From Capillibacterium thermochitinicola (GTDB lineage Bacteria; Bacillota; UBA4882; UBA10575), in assembly GCF_013664685.1 (NCBI RefSeq), contig NZ_JAAKDE010000002.1, positions 62,001 to 126,000 of the forward strand: a stretch of 64,000 nucleotides of DNA, in the 5' to 3' direction. Made by a program: the position numbers and the translations under genes. Each line of letters begins with the position of its first letter. Positions within the stretch are counted from its first letter, which is position 1. Positions 9,564 to 19,302 of this stretch are shown in pieces. The notes beneath the pieces are model-generated. The model was not told the DNA's origin. It saw only the letters and a program-made list of their open reading frames with translations, and ran no database searches.

Positions 9564-9613
9564 TTCTTGAACAATCTGTTCAAGAAGGTACAACATTTGA
9601 GGGTGGTCACCAC
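9564..9613 (+). promoter_or_regulatory. Palindromes upstream of the DeoR-type gene
   Basis: A perfect inverted repeat, TTCTTGAACA / TGTTCAAGAA with a 3-base centre, spans 9564-9586. A shorter palindrome, GTGGTCACCAC, lies at 9603-9613. No T run follows on the + strand, so operator function fits better than termination. They lie 55-105 bases before the DeoR start. Confidence 0.4.
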
Positions 9614-9642
9614 AATATTAGCAAAAAATTAATCTCCCATGT

Positions 9643-9660
9643 TATAATAGGTTCCAGGAG
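9643..9660 (+). promoter_or_regulatory. Likely -10 element of the DeoR-type gene
   Basis: TATAAT at 9643-9648, about 20 bases before the ATG, followed by CAGGAGGG as ribosome site. A convincing -35 is not seen at ideal spacing, which would fit an activated or repressed promoter. Confidence 0.4.
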
Positions 9661-9668
9661 GGAATCTA

Positions 9669-10460
9669 ATGTACGCGGCGGAACGGTTGGCAAAGATAAA
9701 AAGAATCATTAGGGAAAAAAAGCGAATTGATGTCGCAACTCTCAGCAAACTATTGGCGGTCTCGGAGGTGACCATCCGCCGGGACTTGCTTAAATTGGAA
9801 GAAGAGGGTTATATTGTCAAGACCTATGGGGGAGCTGTCTTACAAGAGTTAGTTGATGAAAGCCCCAAAAGCGAGATGCCCGGCTTTAATCTGGACGATG
9901 ATCCTTATTTGGCCGAAAAGGAGCAGATCGGGAAGATCGCCGCCAACTTAGTGCAGGACTATCAGATCATTTTTCTCGGACCGGGAACAACCTGTTACCA
10001 AATTGCCGCGAACCTTGTCCAGAAAAGGAACCTAACGATTGTCACCAATAATTTGTACGTTATTTCTTTATTGCAAAAATCGCCGACCATCAAGGTGATT
10101 GCTGTCGGCGGCGAGGTCAATTATGGGCGAAACTGCCTGGTTGGTCCAATCGCGCAGGATTGTTTAAAACATTTGCACACCAATATTAGTTTTGTTACAG
10201 TGGACGGGATAAACCTGGACCGGGGATATACTTTGAATGATTTTGCCGTGATTGACATAATTAAGACGATCAAGTTTAACTCGGATGAAATGGTTTTGGT
10301 GGCTGACTACAGCAAGTTTGACAAAATTGCCCTTACCTCTATCGGTGACTTAAAGTATTTTAATAAAGTCATTACCAACAGCCGGATCCCGGCGGAGTAT
10401 AAAAACTACTTTTTTGAGAACTGTATTGGGGTTTATACAACCATCGAAATCGAATCATAA
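9669..10460 (+). CDS. DeoR-family transcriptional regulator
   Basis: 263 residues. The N-terminal DeoR helix-turn-helix spans about residues 5-57, with the recognition helix in VSEVTIRRDLLKLEEEGYIVK followed by the conserved TYGGAVL turn. The DeoRC sugar-phosphate sensor domain follows: GKIAANLVQDYQIIFLGPGTTC near 96-117, VTNNLYV near 134 and VADYSKFDK near 210. The next gene, an importer ATPase, begins about 10 bases downstream, so it probably regulates the second importer and the kinase genes. Effector unknown. Confidence 0.9.
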   Translation: MYAAERLAKIKRIIREKKRIDVATLSKLLAVSEVTIRRDLLKLEEEGYIVKTYGGAVLQELVDESPKSEMPGFNLDDDPYLAEKEQIGKIAANLVQDYQIIFLGPGTTCYQIAANLVQKRNLTIVTNNLYVISLLQKSPTIKVIAVGGEVNYGRNCLVGPIAQDCLKHLHTNISFVTVDGINLDRGYTLNDFAVIDIIKTIKFNSDEMVLVADYSKFDKIALTSIGDLKYFNKVITNSRIPAEYKNYFFENCIGVYTTIEIES

Positions 10461-10471
10461 CCAAGGATGTG

Positions 10472-11977
10472 ATGGTAGTGGTTGGCCCAAAACTGGAACT
10501 GGTGAATATCACGAAAAGGTTAGGGGAGGATCTGGTTCTGCGGGGGATCAATATCAGTATTGCCCCCGGAACGATTCATGTCATAACCGGGGAAAACGGC
10601 GCCGGGAAATCCACCTTAGCCCAGATCATGGGCGGCGTTTATCAACCGGATCACGGCGATTTAATCATGGATGGGGAAAAAGTCAGGTTTCGGGAACCGG
10701 CCGATGCTCGGGCGTATGGAATTTACATGATCCACCAGGATTGTATTCTCATTGAGCAGATGAACGTGGCCGAGAATTTGTTCCTCAACCAGGAACCCCG
10801 GGAAAGTTCGTGGTTGGGGCGATTCCGGATCAATCACAAGCAATTATATGAAGAGGCGAACAAATTATTATCGCTGTTACCGGTCAAGATCAATGCCCAT
10901 CAACCCGTCCATAAACTGGGGTTGGCCCAAAAGCGGTTGATTGAAATCTTACGGGCTTATCACCAGAACCCGCGGGTTTTAATCCTGGATGAGCCGTCCA
11001 CCTCGTTAAACCGAACCGAGGCTGAACTACTTTATAATTTAATCAAGGAGTTGCAACAAAGAGGAGTCACCATTGTTTATTTCACCAGTCTACCGGAGGA
11101 AGTCTTTGCCTTGGGGGATCAGGTTTCGGTTCTAAAGGACGGGGCTCATATCGGTACTTTTCCGGTCAAAGAGATACAGTACAACCGGTTGTTAACCTAT
11201 ATCGCCGGCGCGGATTATAAGGAGCGTTACCCGAAATTGCGCGTCCAACGGGGCGCCGAGATTTTGCAGGTGGAAAATCTAGTCAGCGACGATATTTTAG
11301 ATCAGATCTCTTTTTCGCTGCACCGGGGAGAGATTCTTGGCTTGACGGGGAGCGCCGGTTCCGGCCGGACCAATTTGGCCCGGATCTTGTACGGGCTGGG
11401 CAAAGTTTCGTCGGGGGCGATTTACTTAGACGGTTACCGGATAACCTTCAATAATGCCCGGGATGCCATTAAGGCGGGCATTTGTTTTATTACCGAAGAC
11501 CGGGAACAGGAAGGGATCTTTCCTTTATTGAACATAAAAGAGAATATCACCATCTCCAATTTGGCGCGGTTATGGAATGGCCTTTTCCTGAGCCGGCACC
11601 GGGAAGAGAGAATTGCCGAGTTTTACAAACTTGAGCTGGGCATCACCAAAACCGGTTCGGAAACCAAAGCTTGCAATCTGAGCGGCGGGATGAAACAAAA
11701 GCTGCTTTTGGCCCGCTGGCTCTACAAAAACAGCCGGATCTTTATCCTGGACGAGCCCACCAAAGGGGTCGATCTCGCTTCGAAGATCGATATTTATAAC
11801 ATTCTTAATACGCTGGTCTTGGAGGGGGCGGCGATTTTACTGATCTCTTCCGATTTAAATGAGTTGTTGGGGATGAGTGACCGGATTATCGTGCTCAACA
11901 AAGGGAAAATCGTGGCCGACCTGGTTAACACACCGGATTTATCGCAGCAAAAGTTGCTTGATTATATGACGCAATAA
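10472..11977 (+). CDS. CUT2-type double ATPase without adjacent permease
   Basis: About 500 residues with two ABC domains. Domain 1 has Walker A GENGAGKST near 40 and DEPSTSLN near 172, but its signature is degenerate (LGLAQKRL) and the usual H-loop His of the ISH motif is replaced (VYFTSLPEE). Domain 2 has GSAGSGRTN, LSGGMKQK and DEPTKGVD. A terminator follows at 12019 and the next binding-protein gene has its own leader, so this ATPase stands apart. It may serve the second importer with, or instead of, the ATPase at 13256. GTG 10469 and GTG 10478 are alternative starts. Confidence 0.85.
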   Translation: MVVVGPKLELVNITKRLGEDLVLRGINISIAPGTIHVITGENGAGKSTLAQIMGGVYQPDHGDLIMDGEKVRFREPADARAYGIYMIHQDCILIEQMNVAENLFLNQEPRESSWLGRFRINHKQLYEEANKLLSLLPVKINAHQPVHKLGLAQKRLIEILRAYHQNPRVLILDEPSTSLNRTEAELLYNLIKELQQRGVTIVYFTSLPEEVFALGDQVSVLKDGAHIGTFPVKEIQYNRLLTYIAGADYKERYPKLRVQRGAEILQVENLVSDDILDQISFSLHRGEILGLTGSAGSGRTNLARILYGLGKVSSGAIYLDGYRITFNNARDAIKAGICFITEDREQEGIFPLLNIKENITISNLARLWNGLFLSRHREERIAEFYKLELGITKTGSETKACNLSGGMKQKLLLARWLYKNSRIFILDEPTKGVDLASKIDIYNILNTLVLEGAAILLISSDLNELLGMSDRIIVLNKGKIVADLVNTPDLSQQKLLDYMTQ

Positions 11978-12018
11978 GCAATTAACCAGACACAGGTAAC
12001 AGAAAAAACAAAGATCAG

Positions 12019-12067
12019 GTTTCGTTTGTGATAACAAAAATCACAGACGAAACTTTTTTTATTTTTT
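12019..12067 (+). terminator. Strong intrinsic terminator
   Basis: A 14-bp near-perfect stem (12019-12032 with 12040-12053, one mismatch) and a 7-base loop, followed by TTTTTTTATTTTTT. It separates the DeoR-ATPase unit from the second binding-protein gene. Confidence 0.9.
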
Positions 12068-12151
12068 AGAAGGAATTCGTGCACAATGTGTCGTAATTTT
12101 ACAATTAAGAAACGACGTTGTCGAAAATCTTTAATTTGAAGGGGGTGGTCG

Positions 12152-12196
12152 ATGATCAAACTGTTCAAATTGATCCAAAAGCAGTACATATTTTAA
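12152..12196 (+). CDS. Possible 14-residue leader peptide
   Basis: A short frame, ATG at 12152 to TAA at 12194-12196, follows GAAGGGGG with good spacing. Its end overlaps the ribosome site (AAGGAGGG) of the binding-protein gene that starts at 12210. The peptide MIKLFKLIQKQYIF matches no family I know. It may couple translation, or be chance. Confidence 0.25.
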   Translation: MIKLFKLIQKQYIF

Positions 12197-12209
12197 GGAG
12201 GGAAATGAA

Positions 12210-13184
12210 TTGACGAAAAAAAATCTAATTGGTCTCACGTTACTGTTGGTGCTGCTCGTAACCGCTACCGTAGGTGCTTATGTTAAAATCGATGGTAATC
12301 CTTATCAAGCTTCGTTGATTAAACCGATCAAGAAAACCCTCAATTTTGTATTCATCCCGAAGACCGTTCACCCCTGGTATGAAGAGGTCAAAGACGGTGT
12401 GAATTACGCCATCAGAGAATTTGAGAAGCAAGGGATCAAGATCAACGTTACGTGGGATGCGCCGCCGGTTCCCGATATTTCGACCCAGATCAGCAAGTTT
12501 GAATCCCATATGGCCCGGCGCCCGGATGGAATCGCCATTGCCTGCGTCGATCCCCCGACCAACGCCCAGGTCATTAACGAAGCGGTCAAAGCCGGCATTA
12601 ACGTAATAACCTTTGATAACGATTCTCCCGAAAGCTTACGTTTGGCTTATGTCGGTCATAACAAGGACTACGAAGACGGTTTTGAGTTAGGGGAATATTT
12701 GGCGAAAAAGATCGGTTATAAGGGTGAAGTCGCGGTGTTGACTGGGACGCCGACTGCCCCGAACCACGTAGGGCGGACGAAAGGTTTCCTGGCAGCGATG
12801 GCAAAATACCCCGACATTAAAGTTGTAGCGCAAAGAGCCGACAACGACGTGTTGGATAAAGCGGTTGAAATTGCCGAGAGTATTTTGCAGGCCTATCCCA
12901 ATATCAAAGGTTTCTTCGGCTGCAATGCTTCCAACCCGATTGGGATTGCCCGGGCGGTTAAAGATGCGGGCAAAGCCGGGAAAATCTGCATCGTCGGTAT
13001 GGATGACCTGGATGAAACAGTGCAGTTCATGAGAGAAGGCGTTATTGACGCCGTTAAAGTGCAAAGACAATGGGAGCAAGGGTACTGGAGCGTAAAATAC
13101 CTGGTCGCGCTGAACGAAGGACACACCATTCCGAAGGAACACCCGACCGGCTCCCGGATCATGACCAAAGCCGATCTTAAATAG
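12210..13184 (+). CDS. CUT2-type sugar-binding protein of the second importer
   Basis: Extracytoplasmic binding protein, 324 residues. The hydrophobic N-terminus, residues 5-24, acts as signal or anchor; no lipobox Cys is present. The periplasmic-binding fold begins at LNFVFIPKTVHPWYEEVKDG near 47. Typical features follow: GIAIACVDPPTN near 107, NVITFDNDSPES near 131 and the hinge segment GFFGCNASNPIGIARAV near 231-247. The start is TTG behind AAGGAGGG; the ATG five bases earlier is out of frame. It is followed by a 14-bp hairpin and then ATPase and permease genes, so it supplies the second importer. Confidence 0.9.
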   Translation: MTKKNLIGLTLLLVLLVTATVGAYVKIDGNPYQASLIKPIKKTLNFVFIPKTVHPWYEEVKDGVNYAIREFEKQGIKINVTWDAPPVPDISTQISKFESHMARRPDGIAIACVDPPTNAQVINEAVKAGINVITFDNDSPESLRLAYVGHNKDYEDGFELGEYLAKKIGYKGEVAVLTGTPTAPNHVGRTKGFLAAMAKYPDIKVVAQRADNDVLDKAVEIAESILQAYPNIKGFFGCNASNPIGIARAVKDAGKAGKICIVGMDDLDETVQFMREGVIDAVKVQRQWEQGYWSVKYLVALNEGHTIPKEHPTGSRIMTKADLK

Positions 13185-13198
13185 GTTTTAGCACAACA

Positions 13199-13230
13199 CC
13201 ATTCTACCGGCGATTTCGCCGGTAGAATGG
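13199..13230 (+). promoter_or_regulatory. Perfect hairpin between binding-protein and ATPase genes
   Basis: A 14-bp perfect stem (CCATTCTACCGGCG and its complement) with an ATTT loop, only 14 bases after the binding-protein stop and without a T tract. It probably protects the upstream mRNA and raises binding-protein over ATPase expression, as with the hairpins around the first binding-protein gene. Confidence 0.55.
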
Positions 13231-13255
13231 TATTAAAAGGGTGCAGGGGAAGGAA

Positions 13256-14758
13256 GTGAAGACAATTAATACCAAGACTGTGCTTGAGGTAAAGAAAATC
13301 TCCAAACATTTTCCGGGGGTCCAGGCGCTAAAAGAAGTTAGTCTTTCCTTGCGCGAAGGCGAGGTCCATGCGGTAATTGGCGAAAACGGGGCGGGGAAAA
13401 GCACCTTGATGAAAATAATCTTCGGTTTACTCCAACCGGATGCCGGCGAAATATACTGGAACGGCCGGCGGGTGGTCATTGACAGTCCAATTGCTGCGCA
13501 ACGTTTGGGCATCGGGATTGTTCCCCAGGAACTTAACCTGGTTCCCCAGTTGACGGTGGCGGAAAACATTTTGTTGGGCGTGGAGCCGAGGAAAAGGTTT
13601 GGCCTGATCGATTGGAATAAAATGCGCAAGGATGCGGCCGCCATTTTGGAAACGGTCGGGGAGATTATCGATATAAAAAGAACAACGGCGGAATTGAGCG
13701 TGGCGCAACAGCAGATTGTTCAAATTGCCAGAGCGCTGGCCTTTGGCGCCCGGGTTCTGATCTATGATGAACCGACCGCCAGTTTAACACAGAAAGAAAC
13801 AGAAGGACTCTTTAAGATCATTAATAGTTTTATCGAAAACAAAGGGTCAGTCTTTTACATTTCCCACCGGTTGGAAGAAATACTACGGATTGCACACCGG
13901 ATTACGGTTTTACGCGACGGTTGTTATATCACGGAACTTAATCCCAAACAGACTACTACCGACGAGATGGTCCGCTACATGGTGGGCCGGGAGATCAAAA
14001 AAGCAAAACGCACCGCCCGGAGGTTTGATGAAGCGAAAACGCCGGTCCTTGAAGTGGAAAATTTGGCCAGGCGGGGTGAGTTTAGCGGAATCAGTTTTCG
14101 GTTATACCCGGGAGAAATATTAGGTATCGCTGGGTTGGTCGGGGCCGGCCGGACGGAACTGGTCCGGTGTATCTTTGGCGAAACGCAACCCGATGAAGGA
14201 ACAATCAAGATCGGCCAGAAAGAAATCAAACACCCTACGCCGGCGAAAAGCATAAGAAACGGGGTTGGTTTCCTGCCGGAAGAACGGCGTAAGTTGGGAT
14301 TATTCCCTGTCCTCCCGGTCAGCCAGAACATGACCATGTCAACGTTGAAGAAATATAAAAAGTGGGGACGGATTAATCAACGGCAAGAGCTTGTTGATGT
14401 CAATAAATACATTGAGGAATTAAAGATCAAAACGCCCCATCCCCGGCAACTGGTGAAGAATTTGAGCGGGGGTAATCAACAGAAAGTAATTCTGGCCCGT
14501 TGGATGCTGACCGGTTGTAAGATTTTAATTTTGGATGAACCCACCCGCGGGATCGATGTCGGGGCGAAAGCGGAGATCTTTCAATTGTTACAAGAGATGG
14601 TGGCACTGGATTATGCGGTGGTCCTGATCTCTTCGGAATTGCAAGAAGTGATTGACTATGCGGACCGGATCTTGATCATGCATGAAGGTCGTTTAAAAGG
14701 GGAAGTTAAGGGAACTGAGACCACCCAAGAAGAGATTATGCGCATCGCCTTAAGCTAA
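13256..14758 (+). CDS. CUT2 sugar ABC importer 2, double ATPase subunit
   Basis: About 500 residues with two ABC domains. Domain 1 is intact: GENGAGKST near 42, DEPTASLTQ near 172 and H-loop YISHRLEEI. Domain 2 has GLVGAGRTE, LSGGNQQK and DEPTRGIDVGAK. It pairs with the permease 20 bases downstream. GTG at 13256 behind GGGGAAGGA is preferred; GTG at 13241 would add five residues but has no spaced ribosome site. Substrate unknown. Confidence 0.92.
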   Translation: MKTINTKTVLEVKKISKHFPGVQALKEVSLSLREGEVHAVIGENGAGKSTLMKIIFGLLQPDAGEIYWNGRRVVIDSPIAAQRLGIGIVPQELNLVPQLTVAENILLGVEPRKRFGLIDWNKMRKDAAAILETVGEIIDIKRTTAELSVAQQQIVQIARALAFGARVLIYDEPTASLTQKETEGLFKIINSFIENKGSVFYISHRLEEILRIAHRITVLRDGCYITELNPKQTTTDEMVRYMVGREIKKAKRTARRFDEAKTPVLEVENLARRGEFSGISFRLYPGEILGIAGLVGAGRTELVRCIFGETQPDEGTIKIGQKEIKHPTPAKSIRNGVGFLPEERRKLGLFPVLPVSQNMTMSTLKKYKKWGRINQRQELVDVNKYIEELKIKTPHPRQLVKNLSGGNQQKVILARWMLTGCKILILDEPTRGIDVGAKAEIFQLLQEMVALDYAVVLISSELQEVIDYADRILIMHEGRLKGEVKGTETTQEEIMRIALS

Positions 14759-14779
14759 AAAAGCAGAGGAGGAATGACT

Positions 14780-15775
14780 TTGTCGAAGATGACCGAGCAA
14801 ATATGGAAGAAGCTAAAATTTAGGGAAAGCGGAATTATTCTGGCCCTGCTCATTATGTGTCTGGGTTTGACGCTGGCCACACCCAGTTTTTTAACTGCCT
14901 TTAACTTGGGAATGGTGATTCGTCAGGTCTCATTTACGGCCATTCTCGCGTTGGGCCAAACTTTGGTCTTGATCAGCGGGGGGATTGATCTTTCCGTCGG
15001 GGCGATTGCCGGGTTAAGTGCGATTGTCGGGACGATGATGATGACCGCGACGGGGATCGACCCTTATCTTTGCGCCTTCCTGGCCGGCCTGTTCGGGTTG
15101 TTTTGCGGGCTGCTTAATGGTTTATTAATTGCTAAAATCGGTTTGAACCCGTTCATTGCCACCCTGGGGACGGGGGAGGTTTATTACGGTTTGATTTTGG
15201 TGTTGACGAAGGGTTACCCGGTTTTGGGGCTGCCCAAAAAATTCATGTGGTTGGGGCAAGGCATGGTTGGCGTGGTCCCGGTGCCGGTGATCATCATGAT
15301 TCTGGTCGCTTTGGTCGTGGCGTATGTTCTTAAGAATACGCCGTTCGGGCGTTATGTCTATGCGATCGGCGGCAATGAAGCGGCGGCCAATTTGGTCGGG
15401 ATTAAAGTCCCCAAGATTAAAATCAGCGTCTATGCCATCTCCGGATTTTTGGCGGCTTTGTCCGGGATGCTTTATGCCAGCCGGATGGCAGGCGGGCAAC
15501 CGACGACAGGGCAAACTTGGGTGATGCCGTCCGTGACCGCGGCAATTATTGGCGGGACCTCGCTGTCCGGTGGCGAGGGAACCATCTTGGGAACGATGGT
15601 GGGCGCGATTTTAATGGGTGTGCTGACCAACGGGATTGTTCTACTTAATATTTCCTCCTACTGGGAGCGGGTCATTATCGGGATCGTGGTGATTTTGGCC
15701 GTGATCATCGATATTCTCCGCAATAATAAGGAGAACAGTCCACTGGCGTTCATTAAGAAAATCTTTGCCAAGTAG
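14780..15775 (+). CDS. CUT2 sugar ABC importer 2, permease
   Basis: RbsC-family membrane subunit, about 331 residues, with eight to ten hydrophobic helices. Landmarks: GQTLVLISGGIDLSVGA near 60-76 and the ATPase-contact loop YAIGGNEAAANLVGIKV near 194-210. TTG at 14780 has 7-base spacing from GAGGAGG. The ATG at 14774 lies almost on the ribosome site and is less likely. It completes the second importer. Confidence 0.92.
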   Translation: MSKMTEQIWKKLKFRESGIILALLIMCLGLTLATPSFLTAFNLGMVIRQVSFTAILALGQTLVLISGGIDLSVGAIAGLSAIVGTMMMTATGIDPYLCAFLAGLFGLFCGLLNGLLIAKIGLNPFIATLGTGEVYYGLILVLTKGYPVLGLPKKFMWLGQGMVGVVPVPVIIMILVALVVAYVLKNTPFGRYVYAIGGNEAAANLVGIKVPKIKISVYAISGFLAALSGMLYASRMAGGQPTTGQTWVMPSVTAAIIGGTSLSGGEGTILGTMVGAILMGVLTNGIVLLNISSYWERVIIGIVVILAVIIDILRNNKENSPLAFIKKIFAK

Positions 15776-15875
15776 TTGGGGCCTCGGTTGGGTAGAGGCA
15801 CAAGGAGAGGTAATTATAATTAATTAATTATTCTGCGGTTTCCGATCCAAGGTTGGCGAGAAGGGAGATGCGGTG

Positions 15876-17426
15876 ATGGGCGGTTATTTGTTGGGGATCG
15901 ATTACGGGACCGGTGGCGCCAAAGCTTGTATCACCGATACCGAATTAAACATTCTTGCGTATGCCTTTCGCGAATATCCAATCATTATCAATAAACCGGG
16001 CTGGTCCGAACACGACCCCGTGCTCTACTGGACACTTACCTGCGAGCTGGTTAAGGAGTGCCTCCAAAAAGCGTGCATTTCGCCCAAGGAGATCCTTGGG
16101 ATTGGCACCTCTTCGGCGCTGCCTTGTCTGGTAATGGTCGATCAAAACCATCAACCCATCAATCTGGCCTACAACCTGATGGATCGCCGGGCCACGAAAG
16201 AAGTCGAGTGGTTGCAAGAGAAAATCGGTGCCGACCGGATCTTTGCCCTGACGGGCAACCGGTTGGAAGACCACCCCTCCATCGTCAATCTTTTGTGGGA
16301 AAAGAACAACCGGCCGGAGTCGTACCGCAGAATTTATAAAGCCCTGACAATTGACGGCTTTATCCGGTTGAAATTGACGGCGCAAGCCACGACCAATTAT
16401 TCGAACGCTTCGTTTTACGGCGTGGCCTATGACATTGTGCACAAAAGGTTTGATCATGATTTATTGGCGGAGATCGGCATTGACCCGGCGCTGCTGCCGG
16501 ATAATTATCCGTGCGCGGCGATCATCGGGACGGTCACCGCAAAGGCCGCGGAGGAAACCGGCTTGGTTCCTGGTATTCCGGTGGCGGCCGGACAGGCGGA
16601 TGCCTGTGCCGGCTGGGTCGGCGGGGGCGCGATCCAGGAAGGCGACATGCAGATGAACTTGGGGACCTGCGGTAATTTTGGCGTAATCCACCGTGATACC
16701 GATTTTATCGATACGATGATTGTTTGTCCGTATACGGTCGAACCGGAGCATACATATGTGACGATTCCGACGACCACCACCGGCGGGCAATTGATGCGGT
16801 ATCTGCGGGACAATTTTTCCGCTTTGGAAAAGGCGATGGAAAAACTGACCCCGTCGCTCAATGCCTATGATTACCTCAATCTTGAGGCGGAACGAATTCC
16901 GCCGGGCAGCGAGGCGCTGATCGTTTTACCATATCTCATGGGCGAACGGACTCCTTTGTGGGATGTCGATGCGCGGGGAGTGGTTTTTGGGCTGTCGCTT
17001 TCACATAGCAAGGCCCATCTCATCAGGGCGATGATGGAGTCGGTGGCTTACGCCCTCTACCATTCGTATATGATCATCAAAGCGAAAGGGAAGAAGATTA
17101 ATTATCCAATTGTTCTTAATGAAGGCGGCGCCAAAAGCAGACTTTGGCGCCGGATTATTACCGATGTGTTCGATCTCCCGACCGTCCTTGTCAAACAACG
17201 GGCTGGCGCGCCTTATGGCGATGCGATTCTGGCCGGGGTGGCGACGGGGATCTTTCCGGATTATGCCATTGCCAAGGAAAAAGCGGAGTATATTGAAGAA
17301 ATGGAGCCGCTCCCGGAAAACCACGAGCGTTACATGGAGTTTTTCGCTTTATATTTAAAACTGTATCAACACTTGAAAGAGGATTTTAAAGAACTAACCA
17401 AATTACGGAAGAAATATTTTAGCTGA
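15876..17426 (+). CDS. FGGY-family carbohydrate kinase, xylulokinase-like
   Basis: 516 residues. The N-terminal ATPase-fold motif is [15 protein letters not shown], with [20 protein letters not shown] near 107-126. The nucleotide-site region is [12 protein letters not shown] near 267, and the C-terminal motif is [19 protein letters not shown] near 411-429. It phosphorylates a ketose, most likely a ketopentose, after import. It is an intact relative of the frameshifted kinase at 7999. ATG at 15876 follows AAGGGAGA with 8-base spacing; GTG 15873 is the alternative. The second transketolase pair follows 50 bases on. Confidence 0.88.
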   Translation: MGGYLLGIDYGTGGAKACITDTELNILAYAFREYPIIINKPGWSEHDPVLYWTLTCELVKECLQKACISPKEILGIGTSSALPCLVMVDQNHQPINLAYNLMDRRATKEVEWLQEKIGADRIFALTGNRLEDHPSIVNLLWEKNNRPESYRRIYKALTIDGFIRLKLTAQATTNYSNASFYGVAYDIVHKRFDHDLLAEIGIDPALLPDNYPCAAIIGTVTAKAAEETGLVPGIPVAAGQADACAGWVGGGAIQEGDMQMNLGTCGNFGVIHRDTDFIDTMIVCPYTVEPEHTYVTIPTTTTGGQLMRYLRDNFSALEKAMEKLTPSLNAYDYLNLEAERIPPGSEALIVLPYLMGERTPLWDVDARGVVFGLSLSHSKAHLIRAMMESVAYALYHSYMIIKAKGKKINYPIVLNEGGAKSRLWRRIITDVFDLPTVLVKQRAGAPYGDAILAGVATGIFPDYAIAKEKAEYIEEMEPLPENHERYMEFFALYLKLYQHLKEDFKELTKLRKKYFS

Positions 17427-17475
17427 GGCGTGGACGGCTACCTTGCAGAAAAAAGGATGCTAAAGGTGATGTGGA

Positions 17476-18330
17476 GTGCAAGACAGGAAAATGACCCTTT
17501 CGGAATTGGCGCAAAAGGCCTTAGCGACCAGACGTGAAGTTTTGCGCATGATTTACCGGGCTGGAGCCGGGCATATCGGCGGGGCGCTTTCGGCGGTGGA
17601 TTTGCTGGTGGTGTTGTTTTACGATATTATGAATTACCGCCCGGAGGAGCCGGATTGGCCCATGCGGGATCGGTTTATTTTAAGCAAAGGCCATAGTTGT
17701 GAAGGGTATTACGTGATTCTGGCCGACCGGGGTTACTTCCCCCGGGAAGAACTGACCAGTTTCATGAAGTACCAAAGCCGGTTGATGGGACATCCCCATC
17801 CGGAGATCCCCGGGGTGGAGATTGCCACCGGCTCTTTGGGGCACGGGCTATCGGTTGCCGTCGGGATGGCTTTGGCCGGCAAACGGGACCAACTACCGTA
17901 CCGGGTTTACTGTCTCTTGGGCGATGGGGAACTGGCCGAAGGCTCAATTTGGGAGGCGGCCATGGCGGCCGCCCATTACGGGTTGGATAATCTAGTCTGC
18001 CTTATTGATTGCAACGGTCTACAGATCAGCGGCCCGACGAAGCAGGTCATGAACACCCAACCTTTGGCCGCCAAGTGGGAGGCTTTTGGCTGGGCGGTCC
18101 GGGCGATCGACGGGCACGATCTGCAACAAATCAGGCAGCACCTGAACCTAGTTCCTTTTAGCACCGGGCGTCCTTCTTTAGTGATCGCCCGAACCGTAAA
18201 GGGGAAAGGGATTTCCTTTATTGAGAATGATTACCACTGGCACCACCGGGTACCCACCAGTGAAGAATACGAACGGGCCATGCGGGAACTGGCAGGCCCC
18301 GGCCGACAGGGATTGGAGGATGATAGGTAA
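17476..18330 (+). CDS. Transketolase, N-terminal subunit (split enzyme, pair 2)
   Basis: 284 residues. ThDP-binding half with GHIGGALSAVDLLVV near 31, RFILSKGHSCEGYYV near 65, the motif GDGELAEGSIWEAAMAAAHYG near 156, LIDCNGLQ near 181, and TVKGKGISF near 239. GTG start; an internal ATG at 17491 is a weaker alternative. Its TAA overlaps the ATG of the C-subunit gene (TAATG), so the two are translationally coupled. It resembles the 7087 subunit but is clearly diverged, suggesting different substrates or induction. Confidence 0.92.
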   Translation: MQDRKMTLSELAQKALATRREVLRMIYRAGAGHIGGALSAVDLLVVLFYDIMNYRPEEPDWPMRDRFILSKGHSCEGYYVILADRGYFPREELTSFMKYQSRLMGHPHPEIPGVEIATGSLGHGLSVAVGMALAGKRDQLPYRVYCLLGDGELAEGSIWEAAMAAAHYGLDNLVCLIDCNGLQISGPTKQVMNTQPLAAKWEAFGWAVRAIDGHDLQQIRQHLNLVPFSTGRPSLVIARTVKGKGISFIENDYHWHHRVPTSEEYERAMRELAGPGRQGLEDDR

Positions 18331-19277
18331 TGGATCGTCCAAACCGTCGCGTCTTTACCGAGACTTTGTTGGCGTTAGCCAAAAACGACCGGCGTATTTT
18401 TGCGTTGGCCAGCGATTCGCGGGGAAGTGCCACTTTGAATGAGTTTGCGGCCACCTTACCGGATCAGTTTGTGGAAGTGGGAATCGCCGAACAGAATTTG
18501 GTGGGCATTGCCGCCGGGCTGGCGAAGTGCGGCAAGATTCCCTTTGTCTGTTCGCCCGCGTGTTTTCTTTCGATGCGCAGTATTGAACAGGTCAAAACCG
18601 ATGTGGCCTATTCCGGGGCAAATGTCCGTTTAATCGGGATCAGTGGCGGGGTCAGCTATGGCGCGTTGGGCGGAACCCACCATTCCTTACAGGATTTGGC
18701 AGTCATGCAGGCGATCCCCGGGATGACGGTTCTTCTTCCGGCCGATAACCGGGAAACAGCCTTGCTCACCCAGGAACTGGTCGACTATCCCGGCCCGGTT
18801 TACATGCGTCTGGGGCGGGAAACGGCACCCCGGGTTTACGAAGATGATTACCGGCCAGCGATTGGGAAGGGTACTGAGCTCCTCTCCGGTTTTGATTTGA
18901 CAATTGTGGCCGCTGGGGAGTTGGTCCGGTCCGCGCTGGATGCCGGCCATCTCCTGCGGAAAGAGGGCATCTCCTGCCGGGTGGTGGCGCTTAACACATT
19001 GAAACCGCTGGATACCGAGATCCTCTTGACTGCGGCGAAAGAAACAGGCGCCATTCTGACGGTGGAAGAACATAGTATTTACGGCGGGTTGGGGAGCCGG
19101 GTTGCCCAGTTCCTGGGTGAGTCCTGCCCGGTTCCTTTGAGTGTGGCCGGATTCCCGGATGAACCGTTGGTCACCGGCAGTCAGGAAGAGCTTTTCCGCC
19201 ACTACCGTTTAGATGCGGCGGGTTTGGTGGAAAGGGCCAAAAAATTGTTCCGCCGCAAACAAGCGCCCCGGTTTTAG
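18330..19277 (+). CDS. Transketolase, C-terminal subunit (split enzyme, pair 2)
   Basis: 315 residues. Contains VEVGIAEQNLVGIAAGLAKCG near 48-68, with the catalytic Glu, and GTHHSLQDLAVMQAIPGMTVLLPADNRE near 111-139. The C-terminal domain has VEEHSIYGGLGSRVAQFL near 245. It starts within the stop of the N-subunit and together they make a full transketolase. The next gene, a glycerol-kinase-like enzyme, begins 25 bases on. Confidence 0.92.
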   Translation: MDRPNRRVFTETLLALAKNDRRIFALASDSRGSATLNEFAATLPDQFVEVGIAEQNLVGIAAGLAKCGKIPFVCSPACFLSMRSIEQVKTDVAYSGANVRLIGISGGVSYGALGGTHHSLQDLAVMQAIPGMTVLLPADNRETALLTQELVDYPGPVYMRLGRETAPRVYEDDYRPAIGKGTELLSGFDLTIVAAGELVRSALDAGHLLRKEGISCRVVALNTLKPLDTEILLTAAKETGAILTVEEHSIYGGLGSRVAQFLGESCPVPLSVAGFPDEPLVTGSQEELFRHYRLDAAGLVERAKKLFRRKQAPRF

Positions 19278-19302
19278 AGGATGAAAAGGTAAAGGGGGGA
19301 AC

